Shown here one piece after another: positions 8,356 to 16,576 of a stretch of DNA of 44,316 bases; position 1 is the stretch's first letter, and each line of letters starts with the position of its first letter. Below the pieces are notes generated by a model. The model searched no databases. It had not been told where the DNA came from and saw only the letters and a list, made by a program, of their open reading frames with translations. The position numbers were made by a program, and so were the translations under genes. Origin of the DNA: Candidatus Brevifilum fermentans (GTDB taxonomy: Bacteria > Chloroflexota > Anaerolineae > Anaerolineales > Villigracilaceae); the NCBI GenBank assembly GCA_945877125.1, contig CAMCQT010000028.1:1-44316 (forward strand), in the 5' to 3' direction.

Positions 8356-9141
8356 ATGACAACACCCGACAGCGCGCCAGCCGTTGCGCTTGAACCAAAA
8401 ACGAAACTTAGCGGCAAAATTTTGAAGACCACACTAGCGGGGGCGCTTGTGGACATCGGACAAAGTGTTCCCGGTGTGATCCACATATCACAATTACAAC
8501 AAGATGCAGTTAACAAAGTAGAAGATGTTGTAAAGGAAGGCCAGACTGTAGAAGTTTGGGTACGTCGCGTGAAGAAAGACCGAATCGAATTAACCATGAT
8601 CGAACCACTCGGTTTTGAGTGGAAAGAGATTGTGCCTGATATGATCGTAAAAGGCAAAGTTGTTCGTATCGAAACCTATGGCGCCTTTGTGGATTTCGGC
8701 GCAGAACGTCCCGGTCTCATTCATGTTAGCGAACTCACGCGCGGGTATGTCAAGACCGCCAGTGAAATCGTCAAAGAAGGCGAAGAGATCGAAGCCAAAG
8801 TATTGGATGTTGATCGCCGCAAACGTCAGATCCGCTTGAGCATGAAAGCGCTCCAGCCTGAGGTTGTGGAAGAAGCCAAGCCTGAGCGTGAAAACCGCAC
8901 AAGAACCGCAGGTAGCGGCGACAAACGCAAACCCAAAGGCAAAAAAGAAGAAGATTTCCATATGGAAGTTGAAGTATCCAACGAGCCACAGTTTACTGCA
9001 ATGCAAATGGCATGGCAGGCGGCACTCGAACGATCCAAGGGTCGGGGCAAAGTTCGCCCTAAATCCTACAAGACAGCTACGGAAGAACAGGAAAAAATGT
9101 TCAACCGCACACTTGAAAAACGAGTTCCCACCGGCGGATAA
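8356..9141 (+). CDS. Two-domain S1 RNA-binding protein
   Basis: 261 residues, with AGGAG 8 nt before the ATG. Two S1 (OB-fold) domains are visible. The first spans about residues 15-78, with LSGKILKTTLAGALVDIG and PGVIHISQL. The second spans about 94-168, with VKGKVVRIETYGAFVDFG, PGLIHVSEL and DVDRRKRQIRLSMKAL. A charged, lysine-rich linker follows (about 170-205), then a short conserved-looking tail. It is much shorter than ribosomal protein S1 (four to six domains) and resembles the small S1-like proteins of Gram-positive bacteria and Chloroflexota. It probably binds RNA or ribosomes in the cytoplasm; the specific role is unknown. The gene has its own strong promoter and terminator, so it is monocistronic. 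Confidence 0.9.
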   Translation: MTTPDSAPAVALEPKTKLSGKILKTTLAGALVDIGQSVPGVIHISQLQQDAVNKVEDVVKEGQTVEVWVRRVKKDRIELTMIEPLGFEWKEIVPDMIVKGKVVRIETYGAFVDFGAERPGLIHVSELTRGYVKTASEIVKEGEEIEAKVLDVDRRKRQIRLSMKALQPEVVEEAKPERENRTRTAGSGDKRKPKGKKEEDFHMEVEVSNEPQFTAMQMAWQAALERSKGRGKVRPKSYKTATEEQEKMFNRTLEKRVPTGG

Positions 9142-9147
9142 AGCCAA

Positions 9148-9183
9148 TCAAAAAAGAACAGGTTTATGCCTGTTCTTTTTTGA
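9148..9183. terminator. Terminator between the S1 gene and prfB
   Basis: A perfect 15-bp inverted repeat (arms 9148-9162 and 9169-9183) with a 6-nt loop and T6 on the right and A6 on the left. It can serve the convergent S1-domain gene and prfB. Confidence 0.9.
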
Positions 9184-9198
9184 TTCTTGTTCTCGTAG

Positions 9199-9257
9199 GG
9201 CGGGTTTTCAATCCGCCAAAACATTATCGTCGAAAAAGGTCAGGCTGCAAGCCTGAC
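9199..9257. repeat. Two short dispersed palindromes
   Basis: GGCGGG...TCCGCC (9199-9217) and GTCAGGCT-GCA-AGCCTGAC (9239-9257, 8-bp perfect arms) sit in the short gap before the prfB stop. They resemble the tiny intergenic hairpins elsewhere in the window and may add to termination. Confidence 0.5.
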
Positions 9258-9267
9258 TTACACAGCT

Positions 9268-10360
9268 TTACACTTTGTTGGATTCGCTCTTTAAGTATGC
9301 TTCCATAAACCCGTTCAGATCGCCGTCGAGCACTGCCTGGGTATTTCCTGTTTCATGGTCTGTGCGATGATCTTTGACCATTTGATATGGATGCAAAACA
9401 TACGAGCGGATCTGACTTCCCCACTCGGCTTTGGTGTATTCGCCGCGCAAAATAGCGCGTTCTTCATCTTTTTCGGCGGTCTTCAACTCCAACAGGCGCG
9501 CCCGTAAAATATTCATGGCGAATTCACGGTTTTGCCCTTGCGAGCGTTCATTCTGACAGGTCACGACAATTCCAGTTGGAAGATGGGTAAGGCGCACAGC
9601 CGTGGCATTCTTTTGCACATTCTGACCACCTGCCCCTGATGAGCGAAAGACATCCAGTTTGACATCACCCGGATTAATCTCAACATCGGCTTCTTCCATG
9701 GAAACCTGCGGCAGGACCTCGATCAACGCAAAGGAGGTGTGCCTGCGATGCGCGGCATCAAAGGGAGAAAGGCGCACCAAACGATGCACGCCCTTTTCAG
9801 ACCGCAAATAACCAAACGCAAAACGACCAGCCACCGAGATGGTCATGCTTTTGATGCCCGCCTCTTCACCAGGGGTGAAATCAAGTATTTCTACACGAAA
9901 TCCCTGATCTTCTGCCCAACGTAAATACATGCGTTGAAGCATTCCAGCCCAATCCTGCGAGTCTGTGCCGCCTGCGCCTGCGTGAATGGCAAGACTGGCA
10001 TCATCATGATCGTGAATGCCGGAGAACATGGTGGCAAAGGAACGTTTGTCGAGTTCGGCTTCGATGCCAGCAATCGCAGATTCCAGTTCGCCGCGCAGGG
10101 ATTCGTCATCGAGTTGCGCCAGTTCGGTCAGATCGTGAAGTCGATGCGTAATAGAATTCCATGCTTCGACTTCATCACGCAAACTTGAGACAGTCTTCAT
10201 CACGCGTTGTGCGCTGGTCGAATCATTCCAAAATTCAGGATGTTCTATATCTTTTTCAAGTTGCGAAAGTTGAATTTCTTTGCCCACCAGGTCAAAGACG
10301 CACCATGAGTTGTTGAGTCAGGTCAGTCGCGGCCTGCAAGCGGTTATTCAAATCCTGCAT
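9268..10360 (-). CDS. prfB: Peptide chain release factor 2, with programmed +1 frameshift
   Basis: RF2 releases nascent peptides at UGA and UAA codons. The gene is in two frames: 22 codons start at the ATG at 10360 (MQDLNNRLQA...), reach CTT-TGA at 10297-10292, and continue in the +1 frame (L-DLVGKEIQLSQ...) for a total of about 363 residues, the usual RF2 length. The hydrolysis motif GGQ is at residues 244-246 and the stop-recognition tripeptide SPF is present (RLSPFDAAH). Low RF2 lets ribosomes pause at the UGA and slip, so RF2 regulates itself. An ORF-only view begins at Met or Gly of MGKEIQL and misses the true start. GGAG lies just before the 10360 ATG, 9 nt after the ftsY stop, so ftsY-prfB is probably one transcript. 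Confidence 0.95.
10289..10301 (-). promoter_or_regulatory. prfB programmed +1 frameshift site
   Basis: On the minus strand the slippery CTT-TGA-C is intact (CGT CTT TGA CCT), and the +1 frame continues without a break into RF2. The upstream Shine-Dalgarno-like stimulator normally seen (AGGGGG) is weak here: only ATGGTG precedes the site. Confidence 0.92.
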
Positions 10361-10369
10361 GGGGTACTC

Positions 10370-11281
10370 CTAAGCGTTCGATAAAATCCCGTCTACAAAA
10401 GCATCGGGATCAAAGGGTTGCAAATCTTCGGGCTTTTCACCCAAGCCTGCAAACAAGATCGGCAAGCCAAGTTCACGTTGAATGGCAAATGCCATGCCGC
10501 CGCGTGCAGATGAATCGAGTTTGGATAAAATCACGCCAGTCACGTTGACAGCTTCTTTAAATGCGCGCGCCTGCTGCAAGGCATTCTGCCCAATGGTCGC
10601 ATCGAGCACCAGCCACACTTCGTGCGGCGCGCCGGGCAGCGCCTTGCCCACCACGCGATTAACCTTTTTCAGTTCTTCCATGAGATTAAAGCGGGTGTGC
10701 AAACGCCCTGCGGTATCGATCATGACGATATCTACGCTGCGGGCGACTCCTGCTTGAACGGCATTGAATGCCACTGCGCCAGGGTCGGACTCAAAAGCGC
10801 CGACGATCACCTCAACCTTTAGCCTGTCACCCCAAACTTGAAGCTGGTCCATCGCTGCGGCACGGAAGGTATCTGCGGCGCCGAGTAAAATCTTCCTGCC
10901 TTCATTATTGAAGCGTGCGGCAAGTTTGGCAATGGTCGTGGTTTTTCCTGAGCCGTTGACACCAACCACTAAAATCACAGATGGTTTGTGGTTCAGAGAT
11001 AATGCAGGCGGTGTGATAAGGCGTGCGCGCAATTCCTGCCGAAGGGTAGCCGAAAGCTCGTTAGCACGGATCAAGCCCTCGGTGCGTGTGATGCGCTTGA
11101 GAGAATCCAAAACTGAGGCGGTGGTCTCGATTCCCAGATCAGCTTGCAGAAGAAGCGCTTCGAGGTCATCCCATGTATCATTATTGATCTCAGACGTGCC
11201 GAGGATGGAGGCAATTTGCCCGAATGCGGCTTTGCTTGTGCGTGAAAGTCCGTCTTTCCAGCGTGAAAATAAATTATTCAT
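10370..11281 (-). CDS. ftsY: Signal recognition particle receptor FtsY
   Basis: 303 residues. This SRP-type GTPase docks SRP-ribosome complexes at the membrane. An N-domain of about 95 residues is followed by the NG GTPase domain: P-loop GVNGSGKT at 107-114, DTFRAAA, DTAGRLHTRFNLMEEL, the specificity motif SKLDSSARGG, and a closing GLGEKPEDLQPFDPDAFVDG. There is no long acidic A-domain, as is common outside Proteobacteria. The ATG lies 8 nt after a perfect TATAAT and lacks a Shine-Dalgarno, so the mRNA is probably leaderless. It is followed by prfB after 9 nt. Confidence 0.97.
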   Translation of the reverse strand: MNNLFSRWKDGLSRTSKAAFGQIASILGTSEINNDTWDDLEALLLQADLGIETTASVLDSLKRITRTEGLIRANELSATLRQELRARLITPPALSLNHKPSVILVVGVNGSGKTTTIAKLAARFNNEGRKILLGAADTFRAAAMDQLQVWGDRLKVEVIVGAFESDPGAVAFNAVQAGVARSVDIVMIDTAGRLHTRFNLMEELKKVNRVVGKALPGAPHEVWLVLDATIGQNALQQARAFKEAVNVTGVILSKLDSSARGGMAFAIQRELGLPILFAGLGEKPEDLQPFDPDAFVDGILSNA

Positions 11282-11289
11282 GAGTGGCG

Positions 11290-11295
11290 ATTATA
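11290..11295 (-). promoter_or_regulatory. ftsY -10 box for a leaderless start
   Basis: A perfect TATAAT on the minus strand with 8 nt to the ftsY ATG; no convincing -35 and no ribosome site between. Confidence 0.65.
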
Positions 11296-11430
11296 CTCTA
11301 CGGGCACAATGGTTCAGGGAATATATGTTATACTTTTTCCTCTCAATGAGGAAAATGAATTGTTCGTTCCTCATTCAAAATACCACCCTGGATTAACAAT
11401 CTGGGAAGTTTTAGATAAGGAATATAAAAA

Positions 11431-11775
11431 ATGACTTCAGAACCTATTCATATTACAGATGAGGCCTTTGAAAAAGTTGTCATGCAATCGCCTTTGCCGG
11501 TGATCGTGGACTTCTGGGCGCCGTGGTGCGGGCCGTGCAAGATGGTCGCTCCGATACTTGACAAGTTGGCTGCAGAGCAGGAAGGCAAGCTCATTGTGGC
11601 AAAGATCAACACCGACGAACATTCTGAGTGGATGCAGAAATTCGGCATTCAGGGAATTCCCACCATGTTATTTGTTTCAAAAGGCAAGGTGGTGCATCGT
11701 CAGGTTGGCGCGCTGCCAGAACGCATGTTGCGCGACGTGGTAACGCAATTCATGGATGTGATTAGCCAAGAGTAA
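11431..11775 (+). CDS. trxA: Thioredoxin
   Basis: 114 residues, the usual thioredoxin length. The active site is WCGPCK within VIVDFWAPWCGPCKMVAPIL, and the cis-proline segment GIQGIPTMLFVSKGKV is present. It reduces cytoplasmic disulfides with NADPH and thioredoxin reductase (not seen here). A weak AAGGA lies 9 nt before the ATG. A possible -10 TTATACT at about 11326 lies just over 100 nt upstream. Two lipoprotein genes follow on the same strand after 29 nt, so read-through expression is possible, but a functional link is not evident. Confidence 0.95.
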   Translation: MTSEPIHITDEAFEKVVMQSPLPVIVDFWAPWCGPCKMVAPILDKLAAEQEGKLIVAKINTDEHSEWMQKFGIQGIPTMLFVSKGKVVHRQVGALPERMLRDVVTQFMDVISQE

Positions 11776-11804
11776 TATGTTCGGACAGATAAAGGAGTTG
11801 GGAT

Positions 11805-12452
11805 ATGAAAAAAATGTTTTTTTTGTTCACTATGCTTTCTTTTATATTAAGCGCCTGCGTACCCGCCATACTCCAACAACCCCAGGCGACCAGTCCTGCT
11901 CCCATCTCGGAGGCAGATATACAAGCAACTGTGGCGATACAAGTAGAACAAACGATTCAATCCCTGCCAAGCCCTACTCTGGCTCCAAGTAATACGCCTG
12001 TGGTGATGACTGCCACAAACACCGCAATACAGTCAACGTCAACGTCCACCTCTACCCCGGTATTATTGACGTTGACTGCTACGCTTGCTACAGGAACGGC
12101 ACTTACCCTGCCATCATCGACAGCTGCACTTGCTGTTAACTTAACCCCCACAGGGACGCCTTACTACCAGTACGCTGGTACAATGCCGCCCGATTTGCCG
12201 TATGGGAATATTACGCTGATCAATATGTCAAAAACCGATGCGAGTATTTCATTGCGATGCACCACCAAAGACGGGTATGTAACAAATATTGACTACCCGC
12301 TAGGCGGCAGTACGGTCGATGATGCCATCCCGGCTGGTTCATATACTTATGTGGCATGGGTTGGCGGTAAACAATTTACCAACAGCTTTAAATTGAGTAA
12401 GTTTCAAGATTTGAAGTTTATAATTTACAAAGATCGAATTGAAATAAAATAA
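11805..12452 (+). CDS. Lipoprotein with Thr/Ser/Pro-rich linker
   Basis: 215 residues. The N-terminus MKKMFFLFTMLSFILSAC is a type II signal peptide with lipobox LSAC, so the mature protein should be anchored by a diacylglyceryl Cys outside the membrane. Residues of about 50-125 form a Thr/Ser/Pro-rich linker. The C-terminal ~85 residues look like a small beta domain that begins YGNITLINMSKTDASISL and ends with a basic tail. The C-terminal domain is not recognised. The next gene is a similar lipoprotein, and both have a VR/IxxIxN...L-type repeat with a GxY/SWxAxxWV motif, suggesting duplication. AAAGGAG precedes the ATG. Confidence 0.8.
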   Translation: MKKMFFLFTMLSFILSACVPAILQQPQATSPAPISEADIQATVAIQVEQTIQSLPSPTLAPSNTPVVMTATNTAIQSTSTSTSTPVLLTLTATLATGTALTLPSSTAALAVNLTPTGTPYYQYAGTMPPDLPYGNITLINMSKTDASISLRCTTKDGYVTNIDYPLGGSTVDDAIPAGSYTYVAWVGGKQFTNSFKLSKFQDLKFIIYKDRIEIK

Positions 12453-12489
12453 CACACTGTTCTAAAACAAGTATATAAATGGAGAAAAA

Positions 12490-13107
12490 ATGTTGAAAAA
12501 ATCATTACCTATCTTAATTGCGCTGACGGTTTTATTGGCGGCTTGTGCCCCGCAGGGCACGCCGACCATGGCGCCAGCAGATGTTCAAAACACTGCCGTA
12601 TCCGCTGCGTGGACGATGGTTCAAGCAACCCTGGACGCGAACCCAACCGCCACGCAGCTTCCTCCCACAGAAACCCCCAGCCCCACCCCATTGCCGACTT
12701 TCACTCCTCCGCCTTTGATTCCTACCTTGGAACAATTTATTCTGCCAACTTCCACATCGGCTCCATCTGATCCAAATAATTGTAATAGAACGTTAAATAT
12801 GGGAGAAGCTGGTCCGATGAAAAATGTACGCATTGAGAATCAGAATGCGGCCCAAGTCAACTTATCATTATATCTTTGGGAACCCAATAAATTTGGTCAA
12901 TGTGGTTATGTAGGATATGTCATTAAACCTAACGAAAAGCGAAAAGTTGGAATTCCTTCAGGGTCTTGGTCTGCTTTTGGGTGGGTATTAAATCCAAAAG
13001 GTCAAAGCCAAGCGGGTCCCATCAGCTTTTTTATTGGTCCGAGCGCATCTGATGATCTTCTTAGGCTTGTCATCAAAAAAGAGACAATTGGCTGGGTTGG
13101 CCCGTAA
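12490..13107 (+). CDS. Lipoprotein, probable paralogue of the preceding gene
   Basis: 205 residues, with GGAG 6 nt before the ATG. The signal peptide ends in the lipobox LLAAC at residue 19. A Pro/Thr-rich linker spans about residues 50-95, and a C-terminal domain follows with four cysteines in total after the lipid site region. The order of segments matches the upstream lipoprotein: NVRIENQNAAQVNLSLYLWE, then a charged turn, then IPSGSWSAFGWVL aligned with IPAGSYTYVAWVG. The pair looks like a tandem duplication with strong divergence. The function is unknown; a cell-surface role is inferred from the anchor and linker. Confidence 0.8.
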   Translation: MLKKSLPILIALTVLLAACAPQGTPTMAPADVQNTAVSAAWTMVQATLDANPTATQLPPTETPSPTPLPTFTPPPLIPTLEQFILPTSTSAPSDPNNCNRTLNMGEAGPMKNVRIENQNAAQVNLSLYLWEPNKFGQCGYVGYVIKPNEKRKVGIPSGSWSAFGWVLNPKGQSQAGPISFFIGPSASDDLLRLVIKKETIGWVGP

Positions 13108-13125
13108 AATACCAGACAAGTCATA

Positions 13126-13167
13126 AATAAAAAAGAAGCCGCAAAATTTTGCGGCTTCTTTTTTATT
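13126..13167. terminator. 21-bp perfect palindromic terminator
   Basis: Arms 13126-13146 and 13147-13167 are exact reverse complements with A6 on the left and T6 on the right. It ends the lipoprotein transcript and overlaps the murA stop codon, so it serves both converging genes. Confidence 0.92.
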
Positions 13168-14446
13168 AGACTGTCGCGCGCCTTATTTTTGCGCCGAGAT
13201 CGTGCAATTTCTCGTCCACCCTTTCATAGCCTCTTTCGATCTGGCGGACATTTCGTATCGTGGAAGTCCCTTTTGCGGCGAGCGCGGCTAATAACAGCGC
13301 CATACCGGCGCGGATATCGGGACTTTCGAGTTTTTCGCCGTACAGTTGAGTGGGACCCTGAATCAAGACCCGGTACGGGTCACATAATATGATGCGCGCG
13401 CCCATGCCCACCAGTTTGTCTGTAAAATACATGCGTCCTGAAAACATCCAATCGTGAAAAAGCACAGAGCCGGTTGCCTGCGTTGCCATGGTGATGGCAA
13501 TACTCATCAGGTCGGTTGGGAAGGCGGGCCAGACATTTGTTTTGATCTCAGGCACCGCCCCATCCAAATCAGATGCGATGACGAGCGGTTGGTCAGATGG
13601 CACGAGGAGGTCGTTTCCATCCACCTGCCAGTGGACTCCCAAACGGTGAAAGATCAATCGGATCATTTCAAGATGTTGAACGCCTGCGTTGTGGATGCGG
13701 ATCTCTCCGTGAGTCACAACGGCCGCGCCGATATAGCTCACCACTTCCAGCAGGTCGGGGCCAATTGTAAATTCTCCGCCAGTGAGTTGAGATACGCCCG
13801 TAATATGTAACGTGTTCGAGCCAATTCCTTCGATGTTAGCCCCCAAAATATTCAAAAATTGACAGACCTCCTGAACGTGCGGCTCGGACGCGGCGTTGCG
13901 GATCAGCGTCTCGCCTTTTGCGAGAACCGCCGCCATGACGGCATTTTCTGTGGCGGTGACGCTGGCTTCATCCAAAAGGATGTCGGCTCCGTGCAATTCT
14001 TTTGCTTCAATTTCAAATACGCGGTCATAAGTGACTTTTGCGCCCAGGGCACGCAATGCCAAAATATGCGTATCCAAACGGCGGCGGCCGATCACGTCAC
14101 CACCGGGGGGCGGCAAGCGGAGACTTCCCGCGCGCGCCACGACCGGCCCCGCAATGAGGATCGAAGCCCGGATGCGGCGACACAGGTCCGGGTCCAGATG
14201 CGAAGCGACCAGTTCCCGCGTTGTGATCCGCCAGGTGGTTGCATCCAATTCCTCGACCACTGCGCCGAGGCTTTCGATCAAGTTCCGCATGGCATGCACA
14301 TCTCGAATCTGCGGCACATTTCGCAGGGTCACAGGCTCAGCAGTCAGCAAGCACGCAGCGAGCAGGGGCAATGCCGCATTTTTATTTCCTGATGGAGTTA
14401 CTTCTCCATGCAGTGGATACCCACCTTCAATAATAAATTCTTCCAT
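13166..14446 (-). CDS. murA: UDP-N-acetylglucosamine 1-carboxyvinyltransferase (Asp-type)
   Basis: 426 residues; AAGGAG precedes the ATG. MurA adds enolpyruvate to UDP-GlcNAc in the first committed step of peptidoglycan synthesis. The substrate-binding SGNKNAALP segment is at residues 19-27. The catalytic loop reads LPPPGGDVIGRRRLDTH: residue 117 is Asp where most bacteria have Cys (C115 in E. coli). Enzymes with Asp here remain active but are not alkylated by fosfomycin, as known for Mycobacterium. Other EPSP-synthase-fold signatures follow, including ENAVMAAVLAKGET and PDIRAGMALLLAALAAKG. The presence of murA and murI argues for peptidoglycan synthesis in this organism. It is divergent from the prepilin peptidase gene. 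Confidence 0.95.
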   Translation of the reverse strand: MEEFIIEGGYPLHGEVTPSGNKNAALPLLAACLLTAEPVTLRNVPQIRDVHAMRNLIESLGAVVEELDATTWRITTRELVASHLDPDLCRRIRASILIAGPVVARAGSLRLPPPGGDVIGRRRLDTHILALRALGAKVTYDRVFEIEAKELHGADILLDEASVTATENAVMAAVLAKGETLIRNAASEPHVQEVCQFLNILGANIEGIGSNTLHITGVSQLTGGEFTIGPDLLEVVSYIGAAVVTHGEIRIHNAGVQHLEMIRLIFHRLGVHWQVDGNDLLVPSDQPLVIASDLDGAVPEIKTNVWPAFPTDLMSIAITMATQATGSVLFHDWMFSGRMYFTDKLVGMGARIILCDPYRVLIQGPTQLYGEKLESPDIRAGMALLLAALAAKGTSTIRNVRQIERGYERVDEKLHDLGAKIRRATV

Positions 14447-14558
14447 TGAAATCTCCTTTGAATATCTTCAAAATTGTAAGGCAGTTTTTAATATTCGCCA
14501 AGAACATTACAATTCACTTACACCAAAAACGGCTCAGTGTGGCGCATACAATTAGAAT

Positions 14559-14564
14559 TATAAT
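14559..14564 (+). promoter_or_regulatory. -10 box of the prepilin peptidase gene
   Basis: TATAAT with 7 nt to the ATG at 14572 and no Shine-Dalgarno between, predicting a leaderless transcript for the first pilus gene. Confidence 0.6.
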
Positions 14565-14571
14565 AAATTCA

Positions 14572-15360
14572 ATGTCTACAACTTTGATCGTATCCATAAT
14601 ATTCGGATGGTTTGCGGGATGGCTCGTCAATTATTTTGCAGACGTCCTGCCCTTCACGCGGCGTTTTAGCCAGCCCACCTGCCCGGAATGCGACGCAGCC
14701 TTCACCTGGCAGGATTATTTTTTCTTTCGCGCCTGTCAAAATGGACACCCGCGCAAAGCACGCCTGTGGATCGTTCAAATTATCATCCTCGCCGCAAGCG
14801 TTTATACCTGGGTCAAACCGCCAGCCAAACTTGGCTATTTTCTCGGGCTGATTCTGATCCTATATTTTGGCGTGATCTTCGTGATCGATTTGGAGCATCG
14901 CCTGATATTGCACCCCACCAGCATCTTCGGGGCTTTGCTTGGGCTGATAGTGGGTACGGTTGCCCATGGGATTTCGGCTACGCTGTTAGGCGGGCTGGGC
15001 GGCTTGCTGATTATGCTCGTATTCTACGGATTGGGCGTACTTTTTGCCCGCATGCGCACCAAACGCCTGCTCGCCTTGGGACAGGAAGCTGACGATGAAG
15101 AAGCCCTCGGCTCAGGAGATGTTATCCTTGTGACCATCCTCGGGTTTATCGTCGGCTGGCCGCTGATCTGGCTCTGCCTTTTGTACGGTATTCTACTCGG
15201 CGGTTTGGTAAGCCTCTTCATTATTCTCTGGCTTATCATAAGCGGCAAATATCAAAAGAATGCATTAATGACCTTCATTCCCTACGGTCCCTATTTCATC
15301 ATCACCGCCGCCTTGATTATTTATTTTCCAAAACTACTTGCGCTGATCGTGCCAGATTAG
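14572..15360 (+). CDS. Prepilin peptidase (A24 family)
   Basis: 262 residues from the ATG at 14572; the frame opens further upstream but the -10 box and the loss of similarity favour this start. It is a polytopic membrane aspartic protease that cleaves class III signal peptides of pilins. The N-terminal cytoplasmic zinc-type motif shows CPECDAAFTW and a later C-Q-N-G-H, incomplete relative to PilD, which has two CxxC pairs. The catalytic Asp motifs are present: VIDLEHRLI and GSGDVILV. About seven to eight hydrophobic segments are visible. It opens the TadE/TadG run that follows and is its likely processing enzyme, or serves pilins elsewhere. Confidence 0.85.
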   Translation: MSTTLIVSIIFGWFAGWLVNYFADVLPFTRRFSQPTCPECDAAFTWQDYFFFRACQNGHPRKARLWIVQIIILAASVYTWVKPPAKLGYFLGLILILYFGVIFVIDLEHRLILHPTSIFGALLGLIVGTVAHGISATLLGGLGGLLIMLVFYGLGVLFARMRTKRLLALGQEADDEEALGSGDVILVTILGFIVGWPLIWLCLLYGILLGGLVSLFIILWLIISGKYQKNALMTFIPYGPYFIITAALIIYFPKLLALIVPD

Positions 15361-15427
15361 TTTTTGACCTGACCTGATAAACCAATGGTCTATTCCATAT
15401 TAAGTGAATGATTAGTAAACTGGCTGT

Positions 15428-16561
15428 ATGAAACTATTTCCCATCAAGCAACCTAAAAAAAATCGCGGACAGGCAATCGTCGAGTTTATGCTCGCGCTGC
15501 CAGTTTTGTTGATGCTGTTATACGGCGTCATCGAAGTTGGGCGCTTGATATTTATCTTTTCATCTGTCGCGAACGCCTCACGTCAAGCTGCGCGCTACGG
15601 GTCTGCTTCTGGTGAAATTGATAACGTGGCTTTTTATCAGGATTGCGAGGGTATTCGTGCAGTCGCAAATCAATCAGCTTTCATTATTACCTTTGACGAG
15701 ATCAACATCACCTACGACCGCGGAATCAACCCGGACGGAACTTCGATCCCAATCGAAGGCATAGACCCGAACCCGGAAGAAGACGCGTGCCCGATCGAGA
15801 ACTACACCGTCCGCAATGGTGACCGAATCATCGTATTGGTTTCGGCGGCATACGAACCAATTCTCACGATCGTGCCGTTTGAACCGCTTAATATCATTTC
15901 AGCCAGTGCGCGCTCATTCTTAATATCCATCCCGATTGTTGGAAACGCCCTGCCGACTGGATTTGCCGCTGAAACCAGCACGCCCTCCCCTGCGCCGACT
16001 GCAATCACAATGACTCTGACCCCCAGCATCACACCGACTTCTACAGCCACATTTATTCCAACTTCGGTTAATATGCCCAAAGTAACGCCAGAAAATACAC
16101 AGCCGCCAACATCAACATTTACACCCACGAATACGGCGCTCCCAACCTACACGCCCAGCGCCACAGCTACTTTAATTAGTTGCAGCGGAGTAACCGGCGT
16201 ATCGCATGGACCGCTTGTCATTAATGATAATGTGATGCAAATGAGCATCACCAACAATACCGGTCACATACTCACAGCGGCACAAATCTATCTGGAATGG
16301 AACCATGACACGGGTCATATTTCCGTCACCGACCGCAGTCTGCGCCTCAGGCAGATCATGTTCGCCAGACAAGTTTGGGATGGTAACATCCAGGCGCCGT
16401 CGGCTTATATCCCCTTGTACTATCCAAAAATTCCGACAGGCGACTCGATCATCCAATTTGTATTCCATCAAAACTATGATGTGACCGATGGCACCGAGCG
16501 GATCATCATCAATATAGCCAATCCTGGCTGCGTAAACTACCCCGTAGACTCAAGCCATTAA
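15428..16561 (+). CDS. TadE-like pilus protein with PT-rich linker and C-terminal beta domain
   Basis: 377 residues. The TadE signature is RGQAIVEFMLALPVLLMLL at about residues 14-33, a single transmembrane helix, followed by GVIEVGRLIFIFSSVANASRQ. After a ~110-residue extracellular region a Thr/Pro-rich linker (about 185-250) leads into a C-terminal domain of about 120 residues with cysteines near its two ends. That arrangement, PT linker then a Cys-framed beta-rich domain, recurs in the TadE-like gene at 21653 and is not part of ordinary TadE. The start has no Shine-Dalgarno; a TAGTAA box 9 nt upstream suggests another leaderless start. The surface role is inferred. Confidence 0.85.
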   Translation: MKLFPIKQPKKNRGQAIVEFMLALPVLLMLLYGVIEVGRLIFIFSSVANASRQAARYGSASGEIDNVAFYQDCEGIRAVANQSAFIITFDEINITYDRGINPDGTSIPIEGIDPNPEEDACPIENYTVRNGDRIIVLVSAAYEPILTIVPFEPLNIISASARSFLISIPIVGNALPTGFAAETSTPSPAPTAITMTLTPSITPTSTATFIPTSVNMPKVTPENTQPPTSTFTPTNTALPTYTPSATATLISCSGVTGVSHGPLVINDNVMQMSITNNTGHILTAAQIYLEWNHDTGHISVTDRSLRLRQIMFARQVWDGNIQAPSAYIPLYYPKIPTGDSIIQFVFHQNYDVTDGTERIIINIANPGCVNYPVDSSH

Positions 16562-16576
16562 AGGATCGTAAAGTAA

